From contig NZ_JAAMPA010000002.1 of the NCBI RefSeq assembly GCF_011758655.1, positions 124,001 through 188,000 of the forward strand: DNA of 64,000 nt, in the 5' to 3' direction. Origin of the DNA: Modestobacter marinus (GTDB taxonomy: Bacteria > Actinomycetota > Actinomycetes > Mycobacteriales > Geodermatophilaceae). Under the pieces are notes generated by a model, which worked only from the letters and a program-made list of their open reading frames with translations, was not told where the DNA came from and searched no databases. The position numbers were made by a program, and so were the translations under genes. Position 1 is the first letter of the stretch; every line of letters begins with the position of its first letter. Positions 8,957-16,881 of the stretch are shown piece by piece.

Positions 8957-9007
8957 CCACTCCGCGGGGCAGGCCACTCCGCGGGGCAGGCCACTCCGCG
9001 GGGCCGG
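8957..9007. repeat. Three tandem 17-bp repeats
   Basis: The unit CCACTCCGCGGGGCAGG occurs at 8957-8973 and 8974-8990 exactly, and at 8991-9007 with one change. It sits in the 192-bp gap between the G6PD-like gene stop and the flavohemoglobin start, both on the minus strand, so it lies in the upstream region of the flavohemoglobin gene. Confidence 0.9.
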
Positions 9008-9018
9008 CCACCGGGCGG

Positions 9019-10326
9019 TCAGCCGGGGCCGGGGCCGCCCGAGCCGGCGGGGTACTCCTCCAGCGGCACCTCGCCGGCGGCCCAGGCCCGCAGCACCGGG
9101 TCGACGAACCGCCAGGCCTCCTCGGCCTCCGCGGCGCTGACCGCGGTGCGGCTGCTGCCGGAGAGCAGGTCGGTGAGCACGGCGACGTAGGCGGTCCGCT
9201 CGCCCGGCGCCTGCACCGCCACCCCGGCACCGGCGTGCCGGGCGCCGTCCAGCGGCACCTCCAGCCGGTCGCCGGCGAGCCGCCGGACCTCCGGCGGCCA
9301 CGCGTCGGGCGCGGGCGCCCGCAGGTGCAGCACCACGCGCTTGCGGTCGGCCGCCAGCGCCTTGCCGGTGCGCAGCACGAACCGGGTGCCGGCCCACCGG
9401 GGCGTGTCCACCGCGAACTCCAGCTCGGCGAAGGTCTCGGTGCACCGGGCCGGGTCGACGCCGTCCGCGTCGACGTAGGCCGGCACCGGTCCGCCGGCGG
9501 TGTAGCGCGCCCGGCGGGTGGCCGTGACCTCGGGCACCCGCACCGACCGGAGCAGGTCCAGCCGCGCGCGGTGCAGGTCGGCCTCGGCCGGGGTCGCCGG
9601 CAGCTCCATCGCGAGCACGGTGAGCACCTGGACCAGGTGGTTCTGCAGCACGTCGCGGACCGCGCCGGTCCGGTCGTAGAACCCGGCCCGCCCGCCGGCG
9701 TCCAGCGTCTCCTCCCAGACGACGTCGACCCGGGCGAGGTGCTCGGCGCTCCACCGTCCGGCCAGGACGCCGCCCGGCCGCCGGAGCCCGGCCAGGGTGG
9801 CCACGGCCGGCATGCCCAGGAAGTGGTCGACCCGGTAGGCGTCCCCGACGTCCCCGGTGGCCTGCGCGAGCAGGGCGTTCAGCGCCCGGGCGTCGGCCAG
9901 GTCCCGGCCGAAGGGCTTCTCCACCGCGATCCGGCTGCCCGGGGGGAGCCCGGCGGCCCCCAGCGCGCGGACGGCGGCGGGGAACAGCACGGGCGGCAGC
10001 GCCAGGTACACGGCGAGCGGCCCGCTGCCGCCCGATGCCGCGACCGCGTCGGCCACGGTGCCCGGCGTGGTGAGGTCGACCCGGCGGTAGCGGGCCGCGT
10101 CCACCAGCGCCTGCCGGGCGGCCGCGGGCACGTCGCCGGCGTGCTCCTGCAGGCGGGCGGCGACGTGCCCGGCGAACCGGGCGTCGTCCCAGTCCTGCTC
10201 GGCGGCCCCCACCAGCGCGAAGCCCTCGGGCAGCCGCCCCGCCGCGAGCGACGCGGCCAGGGCGGGCAGCAGGAAGCGGCCGGCGAGGTCGCCGGTGGCG
10301 CCGAGCAGGAGGAGCCGGGCGATCAC
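9019..10326 (-). CDS. Glucose-6-phosphate dehydrogenase-like protein with altered active-site motif
   Basis: A 435-residue member of the glucose-6-phosphate dehydrogenase family, NADP domain first (GATGDLAG at residues 9-16) and EKPFG at 136-140. The active-site motif normally RIDHYLGK reads RVDHFLGM (165-172), so the substrate-phosphate-binding lysine is Met172. LQNHLVQVL is also recognisable. The protein is shorter than typical Zwf (about 480-510). The GTG start overlaps the stop of the upstream epimerase (GTGA). Together these suggest a paralogue that oxidises a different, perhaps unphosphorylated, sugar rather than the housekeeping Zwf. No opcA, tal or gnd is adjacent. Confidence 0.8.
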   Translation of the reverse strand: MIARLLLLGATGDLAGRFLLPALAASLAAGRLPEGFALVGAAEQDWDDARFAGHVAARLQEHAGDVPAAARQALVDAARYRRVDLTTPGTVADAVAASGGSGPLAVYLALPPVLFPAAVRALGAAGLPPGSRIAVEKPFGRDLADARALNALLAQATGDVGDAYRVDHFLGMPAVATLAGLRRPGGVLAGRWSAEHLARVDVVWEETLDAGGRAGFYDRTGAVRDVLQNHLVQVLTVLAMELPATPAEADLHRARLDLLRSVRVPEVTATRRARYTAGGPVPAYVDADGVDPARCTETFAELEFAVDTPRWAGTRFVLRTGKALAADRKRVVLHLRAPAPDAWPPEVRRLAGDRLEVPLDGARHAGAGVAVQAPGERTAYVAVLTDLLSGSSRTAVSAAEAEEAWRFVDPVLRAWAAGEVPLEEYPAGSGGPGPG

Positions 10327-11183
10327 CGGCCCGCGGCGTCCCGCCAGGAGTGCTCGGGGGCGAAGCCGAGCACCCGGCGGGCCTTGTCGATCGACAGCAG
10401 CGTCTCGTGCACCCCCACGTCGCCGCGGCGCGGGACGTCCGGGAACTGGTCGGCCAGCAGCTCCTCGTTCGGGCGGGCGGAGACCGTGTCGGCGTTGGCG
10501 ACGATGAACACGTCGGCCCCGGGCTCGCGGTGCTCCAGGCCGCGGCGCACCGCCTGGGCGCCGTCGCGGGCGTCGATGTAGCCCCACAGGTTCCAGCGGC
10601 GCAGGGCCGGGTCGGCGTCGTAGCCGGGGAAGGCGGCGTAGTCCTCGGGGTACATGACGTTGCTGAACCGCAGCCCGGTCATCGACAGGTCCGGGTGCCA
10701 CCGGCACAGCTGCCGGGCCAGCTCCTCCTCCAGCGTCTTGACCAGCGAGTAGGTGGTCGTGGGCCGGGGTGCGTACTCCTCGTCGACCGGGACGTAGGGC
10801 GGGGTCTCGTCGAAGGGCAGGCCCAGCACCGTCTCGCTGGAGGCCCACACGATCTTCCGGACGCCGGCCCGCAGCGCGGCGCTGTAGACGTTGTAGGAGG
10901 CGGTCACGTTGTTGGCGAACGTCGCCGCGTTCGGCACGAGGCCGGGCGCCGGGACGGCGGCCAGGTGCACGAGCGCGTCGATCGGCGCGCGGTGCTCGTC
11001 GAACCCGCCCAGCGCCTCGACCGCCTGGCCGGCGTCGGTCAGGTCGACGACCGAGGACTCGACGTCGGCCCGGGGGCTGGGGGTGCGGTCCAGGGCGAGG
11101 ACGTCCCAGCCGTGCTCCAGGAGGTGGGTGACCACCGCCCGGCCGAGCTTGCCGCTGCTGCCGGTGACTGCTGCCCGCGCCAT
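10323..11183 (-). CDS. NAD-dependent epimerase/dehydratase (extended SDR)
   Basis: This 286-residue extended short-chain dehydrogenase has the N-terminal NAD motif TGSSGKLG, an aspartate (ALDRT) favouring NAD, a serine in WASSETV, and the catalytic YSLVK. These fit sugar epimerases and uronate dehydrogenases. The ATG follows AGGAGAACC, a good ribosome site. It is the first gene of a two-gene unit with the G6PD-like protein (GTGA overlap), so the two probably act on the same sugar. It is divergent from the uracil-DNA glycosylase-like gene. Confidence 0.85.
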   Translation of the reverse strand: MARAAVTGSSGKLGRAVVTHLLEHGWDVLALDRTPSPRADVESSVVDLTDAGQAVEALGGFDEHRAPIDALVHLAAVPAPGLVPNAATFANNVTASYNVYSAALRAGVRKIVWASSETVLGLPFDETPPYVPVDEEYAPRPTTTYSLVKTLEEELARQLCRWHPDLSMTGLRFSNVMYPEDYAAFPGYDADPALRRWNLWGYIDARDGAQAVRRGLEHREPGADVFIVANADTVSARPNEELLADQFPDVPRRGDVGVHETLLSIDKARRVLGFAPEHSWRDAAGR

Positions 11184-11268
11184 GGTTCTCCTCTGTCCGC
11201 CGATGTGCCCGGGACAGCCTTCCCCGTCGCGGGCGGGACCGCACACCGGGGCCGGGACACTGGACGTC

Positions 11269-11814
11269 ATGACCGAGCAGGAGACCGGGCCCGGCCGGCC
11301 CAAACCGGTGCCCGACCTGATCGCCCCGGGGCTGGACGTGCTGTTCTGCGGGATCAACCCGTCGCTGCGCTCGGCCGAGACCGGTCAGCACTTCGCCCGG
11401 CCGGGCAACCGGTTCTGGCCGGCGCTGCACCTGGCCGGCCTCACCCCGCGCCGGCTGACCCCGGCCGAGGGGCCGGAGCTGCTCCGCTTCGGCCTCGGGG
11501 TGACCAACGTGGTCGACCGGCCGACCCGGACGGCGGCCGAGCTGGACCCCGCCGAGCTGCGCGCCGGGGCGGCGGCCCTCGAGGCGCTGGTGGCCCGGTA
11601 CCGGCCGCGGGTGCTCGCCGTCCTCGGCGTCACCGCCTGGCGGCAGGCCTTCGACCGGCCGCGGGCCACGCTGGGTCGCCAGCCCGAGCGCATCGGCGGG
11701 GTCACCACGTGGGTGGCGCCGAACCCCAGCGGGCTCAACGCCCACCACCAGCTGCCCGACCTCGCCCGGCTCTACCGGGAGCTGCGCGACGCGCCGTCCG
11801 AGGTCAGCGGCTGA
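11269..11814 (+). CDS. mug: G/U mismatch-specific DNA glycosylase, Mug family
   Basis: This 181-residue protein of the uracil-DNA glycosylase superfamily excises uracil or alkylated cytosine opposite guanine. The Mug water-activating motif GINPS (residues 28-32, Asn30) and the DNA-intercalating segment NPSGLN near the C-terminus are intact, as is FWPALHLAGLTPR. The ATG at 11269 begins a short polar N-terminus of normal length; a longer frame upstream runs through the divergent epimerase gene and is not used. It stands alone, convergent with the M20 amidohydrolase with only 10 bp between stops. Confidence 0.9.
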   Translation: MTEQETGPGRPKPVPDLIAPGLDVLFCGINPSLRSAETGQHFARPGNRFWPALHLAGLTPRRLTPAEGPELLRFGLGVTNVVDRPTRTAAELDPAELRAGAAALEALVARYRPRVLAVLGVTAWRQAFDRPRATLGRQPERIGGVTTWVAPNPSGLNAHHQLPDLARLYRELRDAPSEVSG

Positions 11815-11824
11815 GCTCCCGCCC

Positions 11825-13162
11825 TCAGCCCAGCAGGTCCGACAGCTCCAGGACGCCGCCGGCCGCCTCGAACTCGGCTCGCGCCGCGGCCAGCACGGCC
11901 GGGTCGACCAGGGCGTCCAGCGCGGTGAGCGCCAGGCCCACCGCGCCGTCCAGCACCGCCCGGTCGCCGGCCGGGGAGGCGGCGGCGGTCGCGAAGCCGG
12001 TGGTGTGCATGGAGGTGTCCGGGTCGGCGATGGCGATCATCGGGTGGATCGAGGGCACCCGGACGCTCACGTTCCCCAGGTCGGTCGACCCGGCGAGCGA
12101 CGCCGGGGTCACCCCGGGCGGGAGGGCGGTGCGGCCGCGGCGCGCCTGGTGGCGGGTCCACCGGGCGGCGAGCTCGAGGTTGGCCCGGATCGGCAGGTAG
12201 GCCGGCAGCTCGTCCCAGTGCAGCTCGTACCCGCAGCCGGTCATCGCCGCCGCGGCGGCCATGACCGCCTCCACCCGCCGGCTGAGGTCGGCCAGCGTCT
12301 CCGGGGTCGCCGAGCGCACGTAGTACAGCGCCTCGGCCGTCTCCGGGACGACGTTGGGCCGCTGGCCGCCGTCGGTGATCACGCCGTGGACCCGGTCGGT
12401 GTCCGGGATGTGCTGGCGCAGCATCGCCACGCCGGTGTAGCCGGCGACCACGGCGTCCAGGGCGTTGCGGCCCATGAACGGCTGGGCGGAGGCGTGCGCG
12501 GCGATGCCGGTGCAGGTGACCCGCAGCTGGCGGCGGCCGAGGAAGGGCTGCACCGCGGCGTCGTAGGAGAAGGGGTGCAGCATCACCACGGCGTCCACGC
12601 CGTCGAACGCCCCGGCGCGGGCCATCAGCTCCTTGCCGCCGCCGCCCTCCTCGGCCGGGGTGCCCAGCAGCAGCGCCGTCCCGGGGACCGCGCCGTCGGC
12701 GAGCACGGCGGCCAGGCCGAGGAACGCGCCGACGGCGGCGGCGCAGATGACGTTGTGGCCGCAGCCGTGGCCGATGCCGGGCAGGGCGTCGTACTCGGCC
12801 AGCACCGCCACCGTCGGACCGCCGCTGCCGGTGCTCGCCCGCAGCGCGGTCTCCAGCCCGGACACCCCGACCTCCGCCTCGATCCCGCACCGGGCAAGCA
12901 GGTCGGCGACCGCCCGGGCCGAGCGGTGCTCCTCATAGCCCTCCTCGGGGTGGGCGTGCAGGTCGTGGCTGAGCCCCAGCAGGTCCGCCGAGGCCGCCTC
13001 GATCGCCTGCTCGGCCCGCGCGAGCAGCTCCTCGGGTGCGCCGTCGTGTGCCGAGGCGAGCGGCTGGGCGGTGGCGGCCGCGCGGTCGGTGGCCGCCCGC
13101 AGCTGGTCCAGGTGGGCGGTGTCCGCCGGGCGGGGGAGCCGGGCGTCGGCGTGGTCGGTCAT
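11825..13162 (-). CDS. M20-family metallo-amidohydrolase (AbgB/PM20D2-like)
   Basis: A 445-residue M20 metallopeptidase of the amidohydrolase branch. Metal-ligand motifs are visible: HAHPEEGYEE, GHGCGHN, TPAEEGGGGK and the late MHTTGFA with His. The GHGCGHN/EEGGGGK arrangement matches aminobenzoyl-glutamate or dipeptide-like amidohydrolases (AbgB, PM20D2) rather than ArgE/DapE. No signal peptide is apparent. It is divergent from a flavin-dependent oxidoreductase gene with 122 bp between. Substrate is not predictable from sequence. Confidence 0.87.
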   Translation of the reverse strand: MTDHADARLPRPADTAHLDQLRAATDRAAATAQPLASAHDGAPEELLARAEQAIEAASADLLGLSHDLHAHPEEGYEEHRSARAVADLLARCGIEAEVGVSGLETALRASTGSGGPTVAVLAEYDALPGIGHGCGHNVICAAAVGAFLGLAAVLADGAVPGTALLLGTPAEEGGGGKELMARAGAFDGVDAVVMLHPFSYDAAVQPFLGRRQLRVTCTGIAAHASAQPFMGRNALDAVVAGYTGVAMLRQHIPDTDRVHGVITDGGQRPNVVPETAEALYYVRSATPETLADLSRRVEAVMAAAAAMTGCGYELHWDELPAYLPIRANLELAARWTRHQARRGRTALPPGVTPASLAGSTDLGNVSVRVPSIHPMIAIADPDTSMHTTGFATAAASPAGDRAVLDGAVGLALTALDALVDPAVLAAARAEFEAAGGVLELSDLLG

Positions 13163-13284
13163 GCGCCGTGTCTACCCGGTCTCGGGACGCCGGGGAGGTC
13201 CGGCGGGGAACGATCGGGGTCGACCGGTGGTTGAGCGCTTGACGGACGGCGCCCCTCGTCGTCCCCGAGCCCCAGGAGGACCCC

Positions 13285-14313
13285 ATGCACCTCGGTGTCG
13301 ACAGCTTCGTCGCAGCGGTGACCGACCCCACCACGGAGCGCCTCGTCGGCCCGGAGGAGCGGATGGCGGACCTGCTCGAGGAGATCGAGCTCGCCGACCG
13401 CGTGGGGCTGTACTCCTTCGGGATCGGTGAGCACCACCGCAGCGAGTACTACGACTCCGCACCGGCGATCATCCTGGCGGCCGCCGCCGCGCGGACCTCC
13501 CGGATCCGGCTGGGCAGCGCGGTCACCGTGCTGAGCGCCGCCGACCCCGTGCGGGTCTTCCAGCAGTTCGCCACCCTCGACCTGATCGCCAAGGGCCGGA
13601 TCGACCTGGTGGTCGGGCGCGGCTCGTTCACCGAGGCATTCCCGCTGTTCGGCCTCTCGCTGGGCGACTACGACACCCTCTTCACCGAGAAGCTCGACCT
13701 GCTGCTGCAGATCCGCGACTCCGAGCAGGTCACCTGGTCCGGCCGGCACCGCCCGGCGCTGACCGGGCAGGGGGTCTACCCGCGGCCGCTGCAGGACCCG
13801 CTGCCGATCTGGGTCGGCGTCGGTGGCAGCCCGGAGTCCTTCGCCCGGGCCGGTCTGCTCGGCCTGCCGCTCATGGTGGCGATCATCGGTGGCGAGCCCC
13901 GCCAGTTCGCACCGCTCATCGACCTCTACCGCCGCGCCGGTGCGCAGGCCGGGCACGCGCCCGAGAAGCTCCAGGTGGGGCTGCACGTGTTCGGCTTCGT
14001 CGCCGACAGCGACCAGGTCGCGGCGGACACGATCTACCCGGGCTGGCACGAGATGTTCGCCAAGATCTCCCGCGAGCGCGGCTTCTCCCCGCCGTCCCGG
14101 GCGCAGTTCGACGCCACGAGCGGGCCGAACGGGGCCTTCTTCATGGGCGACCCGGACACGGTGGCCGAGAAGCTGGTCCGGATCTCCGGGCAGCTCGGCG
14201 GCGTCGACCGGATCTCGCTGCAGATGACCAACCCGCGGCTGGCGCACGCCGACCTGCTGCGCGGCATCGAGCTGCTGGGCACCGAGGTCGCCCCGAAGGT
14301 CGCCTCCGCCTGA
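13285..14313 (+). CDS. LLM-class flavin-dependent oxidoreductase
   Basis: A 342-residue luciferase-like (bacterial luciferase/F420) TIM-barrel oxidoreductase. Family segments include GIGEHHRSEYYDSAPAI, the RIRLGSAVTVLSAADPVRVF strand-turn, and GRIDLVVGRGSF. The GEHH signature points to the FMN-dependent group. It starts with ATG after CCAGGAGGACCCC, a strong ribosome site. TTGACG at about 13238 could be a -35 element. The gene is a single unit followed by the ArsR/SRPBCC pair. Substrate unknown. Confidence 0.88.
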   Translation: MHLGVDSFVAAVTDPTTERLVGPEERMADLLEEIELADRVGLYSFGIGEHHRSEYYDSAPAIILAAAAARTSRIRLGSAVTVLSAADPVRVFQQFATLDLIAKGRIDLVVGRGSFTEAFPLFGLSLGDYDTLFTEKLDLLLQIRDSEQVTWSGRHRPALTGQGVYPRPLQDPLPIWVGVGGSPESFARAGLLGLPLMVAIIGGEPRQFAPLIDLYRRAGAQAGHAPEKLQVGLHVFGFVADSDQVAADTIYPGWHEMFAKISRERGFSPPSRAQFDATSGPNGAFFMGDPDTVAEKLVRISGQLGGVDRISLQMTNPRLAHADLLRGIELLGTEVAPKVASA

Positions 14314-14332
14314 CGATTCAGTTAACCCTGGC

Positions 14333-14352
14333 CTTATATAAGCGACAGCTGT
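14333..14352. promoter_or_regulatory. Palindromic control region upstream of ArsR gene
   Basis: This unusually AT-rich stretch in a GC-rich genome contains two perfect palindromes, CTTATATAAG (14333-14342) and ACAGCTGT (14345-14352). TAGCTT (14352-14357) fits an actinobacterial -10 element (TANNNT) with its last base 7 bp before the GTG, which would give a leaderless mRNA. The palindromes are good candidates for autoregulation by the ArsR protein. Confidence 0.5.
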
Positions 14353-14364
14353 AGCTTCGTCGAC

Positions 14365-14751
14365 GTGCACGCGTTCGACGTCCTCGGCGACCCGGTTCGC
14401 CGGCGCATCCTGGAGCTGCTCGCCTCCGGCGAGCAGGCCTCCGGTGCGCTGGCCGCGGTCGTCCAGGAGGAGTTCGGCATCTCGCAGCCGGCGGTCTCCC
14501 AGCACCTGCGGGTGCTGCGGGACAGCGGCTTCGCCCGGGTGCGGGCCGAGGGCGCCCGGCGGTTCTACGCCGTCGACCCGACGCCGCTGCGGGAGGTCGA
14601 CGTCTGGTTCGACCAGTTCCGTCGCTTCTGGGACCAGCACCTGGACGCGCTGGACACCGAGCTGCGGCGTGGGGTGCGCGCACGAGACCACGGGGACCAG
14701 GCGTCGCCGTCCCGGCAGGGGACGGCGGCCGACACCGAGGAGTGCGCATGA
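14365..14751 (+). CDS. ArsR-family winged-helix regulator
   Basis: A 128-residue ArsR/SmtB-type regulator: the winged HTH spans about residues 1-90 (DVLGDPVRRRILELLASGEQ; recognition helix ISQPAVSQHLRVL; wing VRAEGARRFYAVDP). No metal-binding CxC or DxH sites are present, which matches the non-metal group usually coupled to SRPBCC (AHSA1) proteins. The GTG start has no clear ribosome site, consistent with a leaderless transcript. It overlaps the following SRPBCC gene by ATGA, so both are co-expressed. Confidence 0.9.
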   Translation: MHAFDVLGDPVRRRILELLASGEQASGALAAVVQEEFGISQPAVSQHLRVLRDSGFARVRAEGARRFYAVDPTPLREVDVWFDQFRRFWDQHLDALDTELRRGVRARDHGDQASPSRQGTAADTEECA

Positions 14752-15374
14752 GGAACGTCCTGGACGAGTTGGCGGCGGCGGAGCGGGTCGTGTCACGGCG
14801 GGAGCCCGACGGCACTGAACTGGTCTCCGCGCTGGTCCGGCGCAGCTACGACGCGGCCGTGCCGGACGTGTGGAGCGCGCTGACCGACCCCGAGCGGCTG
14901 GCCCGCTGGTTCGCCCCGGTCACCGGGGACCTCCGCCCCGGGGGAGCGTTCGCCGTCGAGGGGAACGCCGAGGGCGAGGTCCAGGGCTGTGAGCCGCCGC
15001 GCCGGCTCACCGTCACCTGGGGTGGGCCGGTCAGCATCGTCGAGGTGCGGCTGTCCGAGCGCGGCGGCGGCACCCTCCTGGAGCTCGAGCACACCGTGCC
15101 GGTCGAGTTCGTCGGCAGCGGGGCCGGGGCGCTCTACGTCGGCCCCGGCTGGGACGTCGCCGTCCTGGGGCTGGCCGGTTTCCTCCGCGGGGACGTCGTC
15201 GACGACCCGGCCGCCTGGGAGAACACGCTGGCGGGGCAGCAGGCCGCTGCGCGGTCGATCGACGCCTGGGCCGAGGCGGTCCGCGCCGGCGGCACCGCGA
15301 CCGAGGAGGAGGTCGACGCGGGGATCGCCGCGGCGCGGGCCCAGTTCACCCCGGACCTGGTCAGCGGGGCCTGA
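14748..15374 (+). CDS. SRPBCC (AHSA1/START-like) ligand-binding protein
   Basis: This 208-residue protein has an SRPBCC fold: VRRSYDAAVPDVWSALTDPERLARWFAPVTG opens the classic AHSA1 domain, and a long C-terminal helix follows LYVGPGWDVAVLGLAGFL. Such proteins bind hydrophobic ligands and are very often encoded with ArsR regulators, as here by an ATGA overlap. The ATG at 14748 is preferred over a GTG two codons earlier because of the overlap. A stable nested hairpin lies downstream. Ligand unknown. Confidence 0.85.
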   Translation: MRNVLDELAAAERVVSRREPDGTELVSALVRRSYDAAVPDVWSALTDPERLARWFAPVTGDLRPGGAFAVEGNAEGEVQGCEPPRRLTVTWGGPVSIVEVRLSERGGGTLLELEHTVPVEFVGSGAGALYVGPGWDVAVLGLAGFLRGDVVDDPAAWENTLAGQQAAARSIDAWAEAVRAGGTATEEEVDAGIAAARAQFTPDLVSGA

Positions 15375-15420
15375 CCGCCGGATCGGCTGCCCGCTACCGG
15401 GCGGCTGATCGGCCGGGAGA

Positions 15421-15489
15421 GCCGGCACGGTCCCGACGCCCGCCGCCGTCCTGAGCCGGCGTCGCGACGGGGCGCGCGACCGTGCCGGC
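15421..15489. terminator. Nested inverted repeat, possible terminator or structured RNA
   Basis: Outer arms are perfect over 12 bp (GCCGGCACGGTC at 15421-15432 and its complement at 15478-15489). Inner arms CGACGCC (15434-15440) and GGCGTCG (15458-15464) stack inside. It follows the SRPBCC gene and precedes the flippase-like gene on the same strand. Termination is the simplest reading, but the long two-tier stem is unusual. Confidence 0.5.
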
Positions 15490-15534
15490 GGCGCGTGACC
15501 GGGGCCACTCGCCCGGTCGAGACCCGACCCTGCT

Positions 15535-16680
15535 GTGCACGCGACAGCAGGTGACGGCCACCATGTGTGGGTGAGCGGAGGCGGGGAGTCGGGGGCGTCG
15601 CAGGCGCAGGGCCCGCCCTCCGGCGCGTCACCGACCGGCCGCCGCCGCGCTCGCCGGCGGGTGCGCAACCTGGTGCTGCGGGGCGTCCTGCTCGTCGCCG
15701 CCGGTGCGGCGGTCGTCGTCTTCCGGGACCGGATCGCCGAGTGGTGGGACGGTCTGGTCGGCATCGCCTGGTCGTGGGTGGTCCTCGCCGCCCTGAGCCA
15801 GCTGCTCTCCCTCCACTTCCTCGCCCTGCAGCAGCGCGGTCTGGTGCGCGCCGGCGGCGGTGACGTCCCGCTGCGGCACGCCACGGTCACCATCTACGCG
15901 GGCAACACCATCGCCTCGACGGTGCCGGTCGCCGGCGCCCCGGCGAGCGCGGCGTACACCTACCGCCGGCTGCACGCGCTGGGCAACAGCCCGGCACTCG
16001 TGGGCTGGGCGCTGGCGGTCTCCGGGATCGCGGCCACGGCGACGCTGGCGGTCGTCCTGGCCGTGGGGTCCGCGGCGACCGGGTCGTTGTGGGGTGCGCT
16101 CGGCGCCTTCTTCGCCACCGCGGCCGGGGTCGTGCCGGTGCTGGGCCTGGTGCTGGTGCTCCGGCACGAGCGGTCGCGCACCGTCGTCGTCCGGTTCGCC
16201 ACCGGCGTCGTCACGGCGCTCGCCCGATGGGTCCGGTCGCTGCGCGAACGGGACGTCGGCCGGCGGATCGACGAGCTGCTGACCTCGCTGGGCGCCTTCC
16301 GGCTGTCCTTCGGCACCGCGACCGCCGCCGGCCTGTTCGCGCTCGCCAACTGGGTGCTGGACGTCGCGGGCCTGGCACTGGCCCTCGTGGCCGTCGGCGC
16401 GCCGATCCCGTGGCAGGGGCTGCTGCTCGCCTGGGCCGCCGGCGCGCTGGTCTCCTCCGCGCGGCTCACCCCGGGCGGCATCGGTGTGGTCGAGGCGGCG
16501 CTCGCCTCGGCGCTGGTCGCCGCCGGCCTGCCGGCCAGCCAGGCGGTGCCGGCCGTGCTGGTCTACCGGTTGGTCAGCCTGTGGCTGCCCGTCGGCATCG
16601 GCGCGCTGCTCCTCCTGGCGGACCCGGGTTCGACGGCGCGCGGGGGCCGGCGCCGGCACGCCGGCACCCGCGGGAGCTGA
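15535..16680 (+). CDS. Lysylphosphatidylglycerol-synthase-type (UPF0104/YbhN) membrane protein
   Basis: A membrane protein of up to 381 residues with a disordered polar N-terminus (about 1-45) and about eight hydrophobic segments. It matches the UPF0104/MprF flippase-like domain: VTIYAGNTIASTVPVAGAP, and a late motif RLTPGGIGVVEAAL followed by VLVYRLVSLWLPVGIG. These proteins are integral membrane proteins with proposed lipid-flipping roles. The GTG at 15535 is the longest reasonable start; a GTG at 15571 (V-S-G-G) is equally likely because neither has a strong ribosome site. Function in this organism is unknown. Confidence 0.8.
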   Translation: MHATAGDGHHVWVSGGGESGASQAQGPPSGASPTGRRRARRRVRNLVLRGVLLVAAGAAVVVFRDRIAEWWDGLVGIAWSWVVLAALSQLLSLHFLALQQRGLVRAGGGDVPLRHATVTIYAGNTIASTVPVAGAPASAAYTYRRLHALGNSPALVGWALAVSGIAATATLAVVLAVGSAATGSLWGALGAFFATAAGVVPVLGLVLVLRHERSRTVVVRFATGVVTALARWVRSLRERDVGRRIDELLTSLGAFRLSFGTATAAGLFALANWVLDVAGLALALVAVGAPIPWQGLLLAWAAGALVSSARLTPGGIGVVEAALASALVAAGLPASQAVPAVLVYRLVSLWLPVGIGALLLLADPGSTARGGRRRHAGTRGS

Positions 16681-16702
16681 CCGCCGCCGGCGACCGGCCG
16701 GG

Positions 16703-16870
16703 CCGTCGTGGCTGCCGTGCGAGTCCAGCCGGTCGCGGGTGATCCGTCGGCGGGGGCGCCGCGATCCGCCGGGGCCTGGGTGGTCCGTCAGCGGGACGCC
16801 GTGCCACTCCGCCTGGTCCCGGGCGGGCCGTCGACGGGGACGTCTCGTTTCGCCTGGTCCCCGGCGGGCA
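16703..16870. repeat. Four degenerate tandem units of about 41 bp
   Basis: Units start with CCGTC at 16703, 16744, 16785 and 16828 (spacing 41, 41 and 43 bp) and end in a GG-rich CCTGGTCCCGGG-like segment. The array fills the 201-bp gap between the flippase-like gene and the methyltransferase. No gene is supported within it. Confidence 0.65.
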
Positions 16871-16881
16871 CACCGGCTGGC

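Noticed and set aside
8957-9007. CRISPR-like array
   Set aside because: The repeats are 17 bp and directly adjacent, with no spacers and no cas genes.
6911-9754. A very long minus-strand reading frame of 947 codons covering DivIVA and parts of two other genes
   Set aside because: Only the 3' end is a real gene. The rest is Arg/Pro/Gly-rich shadow sequence of the flavohemoglobin and G6PD-like genes in another frame.
9019-11748. A 909-codon minus-strand frame
   Set aside because: Only the part after 10326 is the G6PD-like protein; the upstream section is an off-frame reading of the epimerase and glycosylase region.
16708-16881. An N-terminal extension of 58 codons on the methyltransferase
   Set aside because: It is encoded by the degenerate 41-bp repeats and lacks domain similarity; the GTG at 16882 is closer to the methyltransferase fold.
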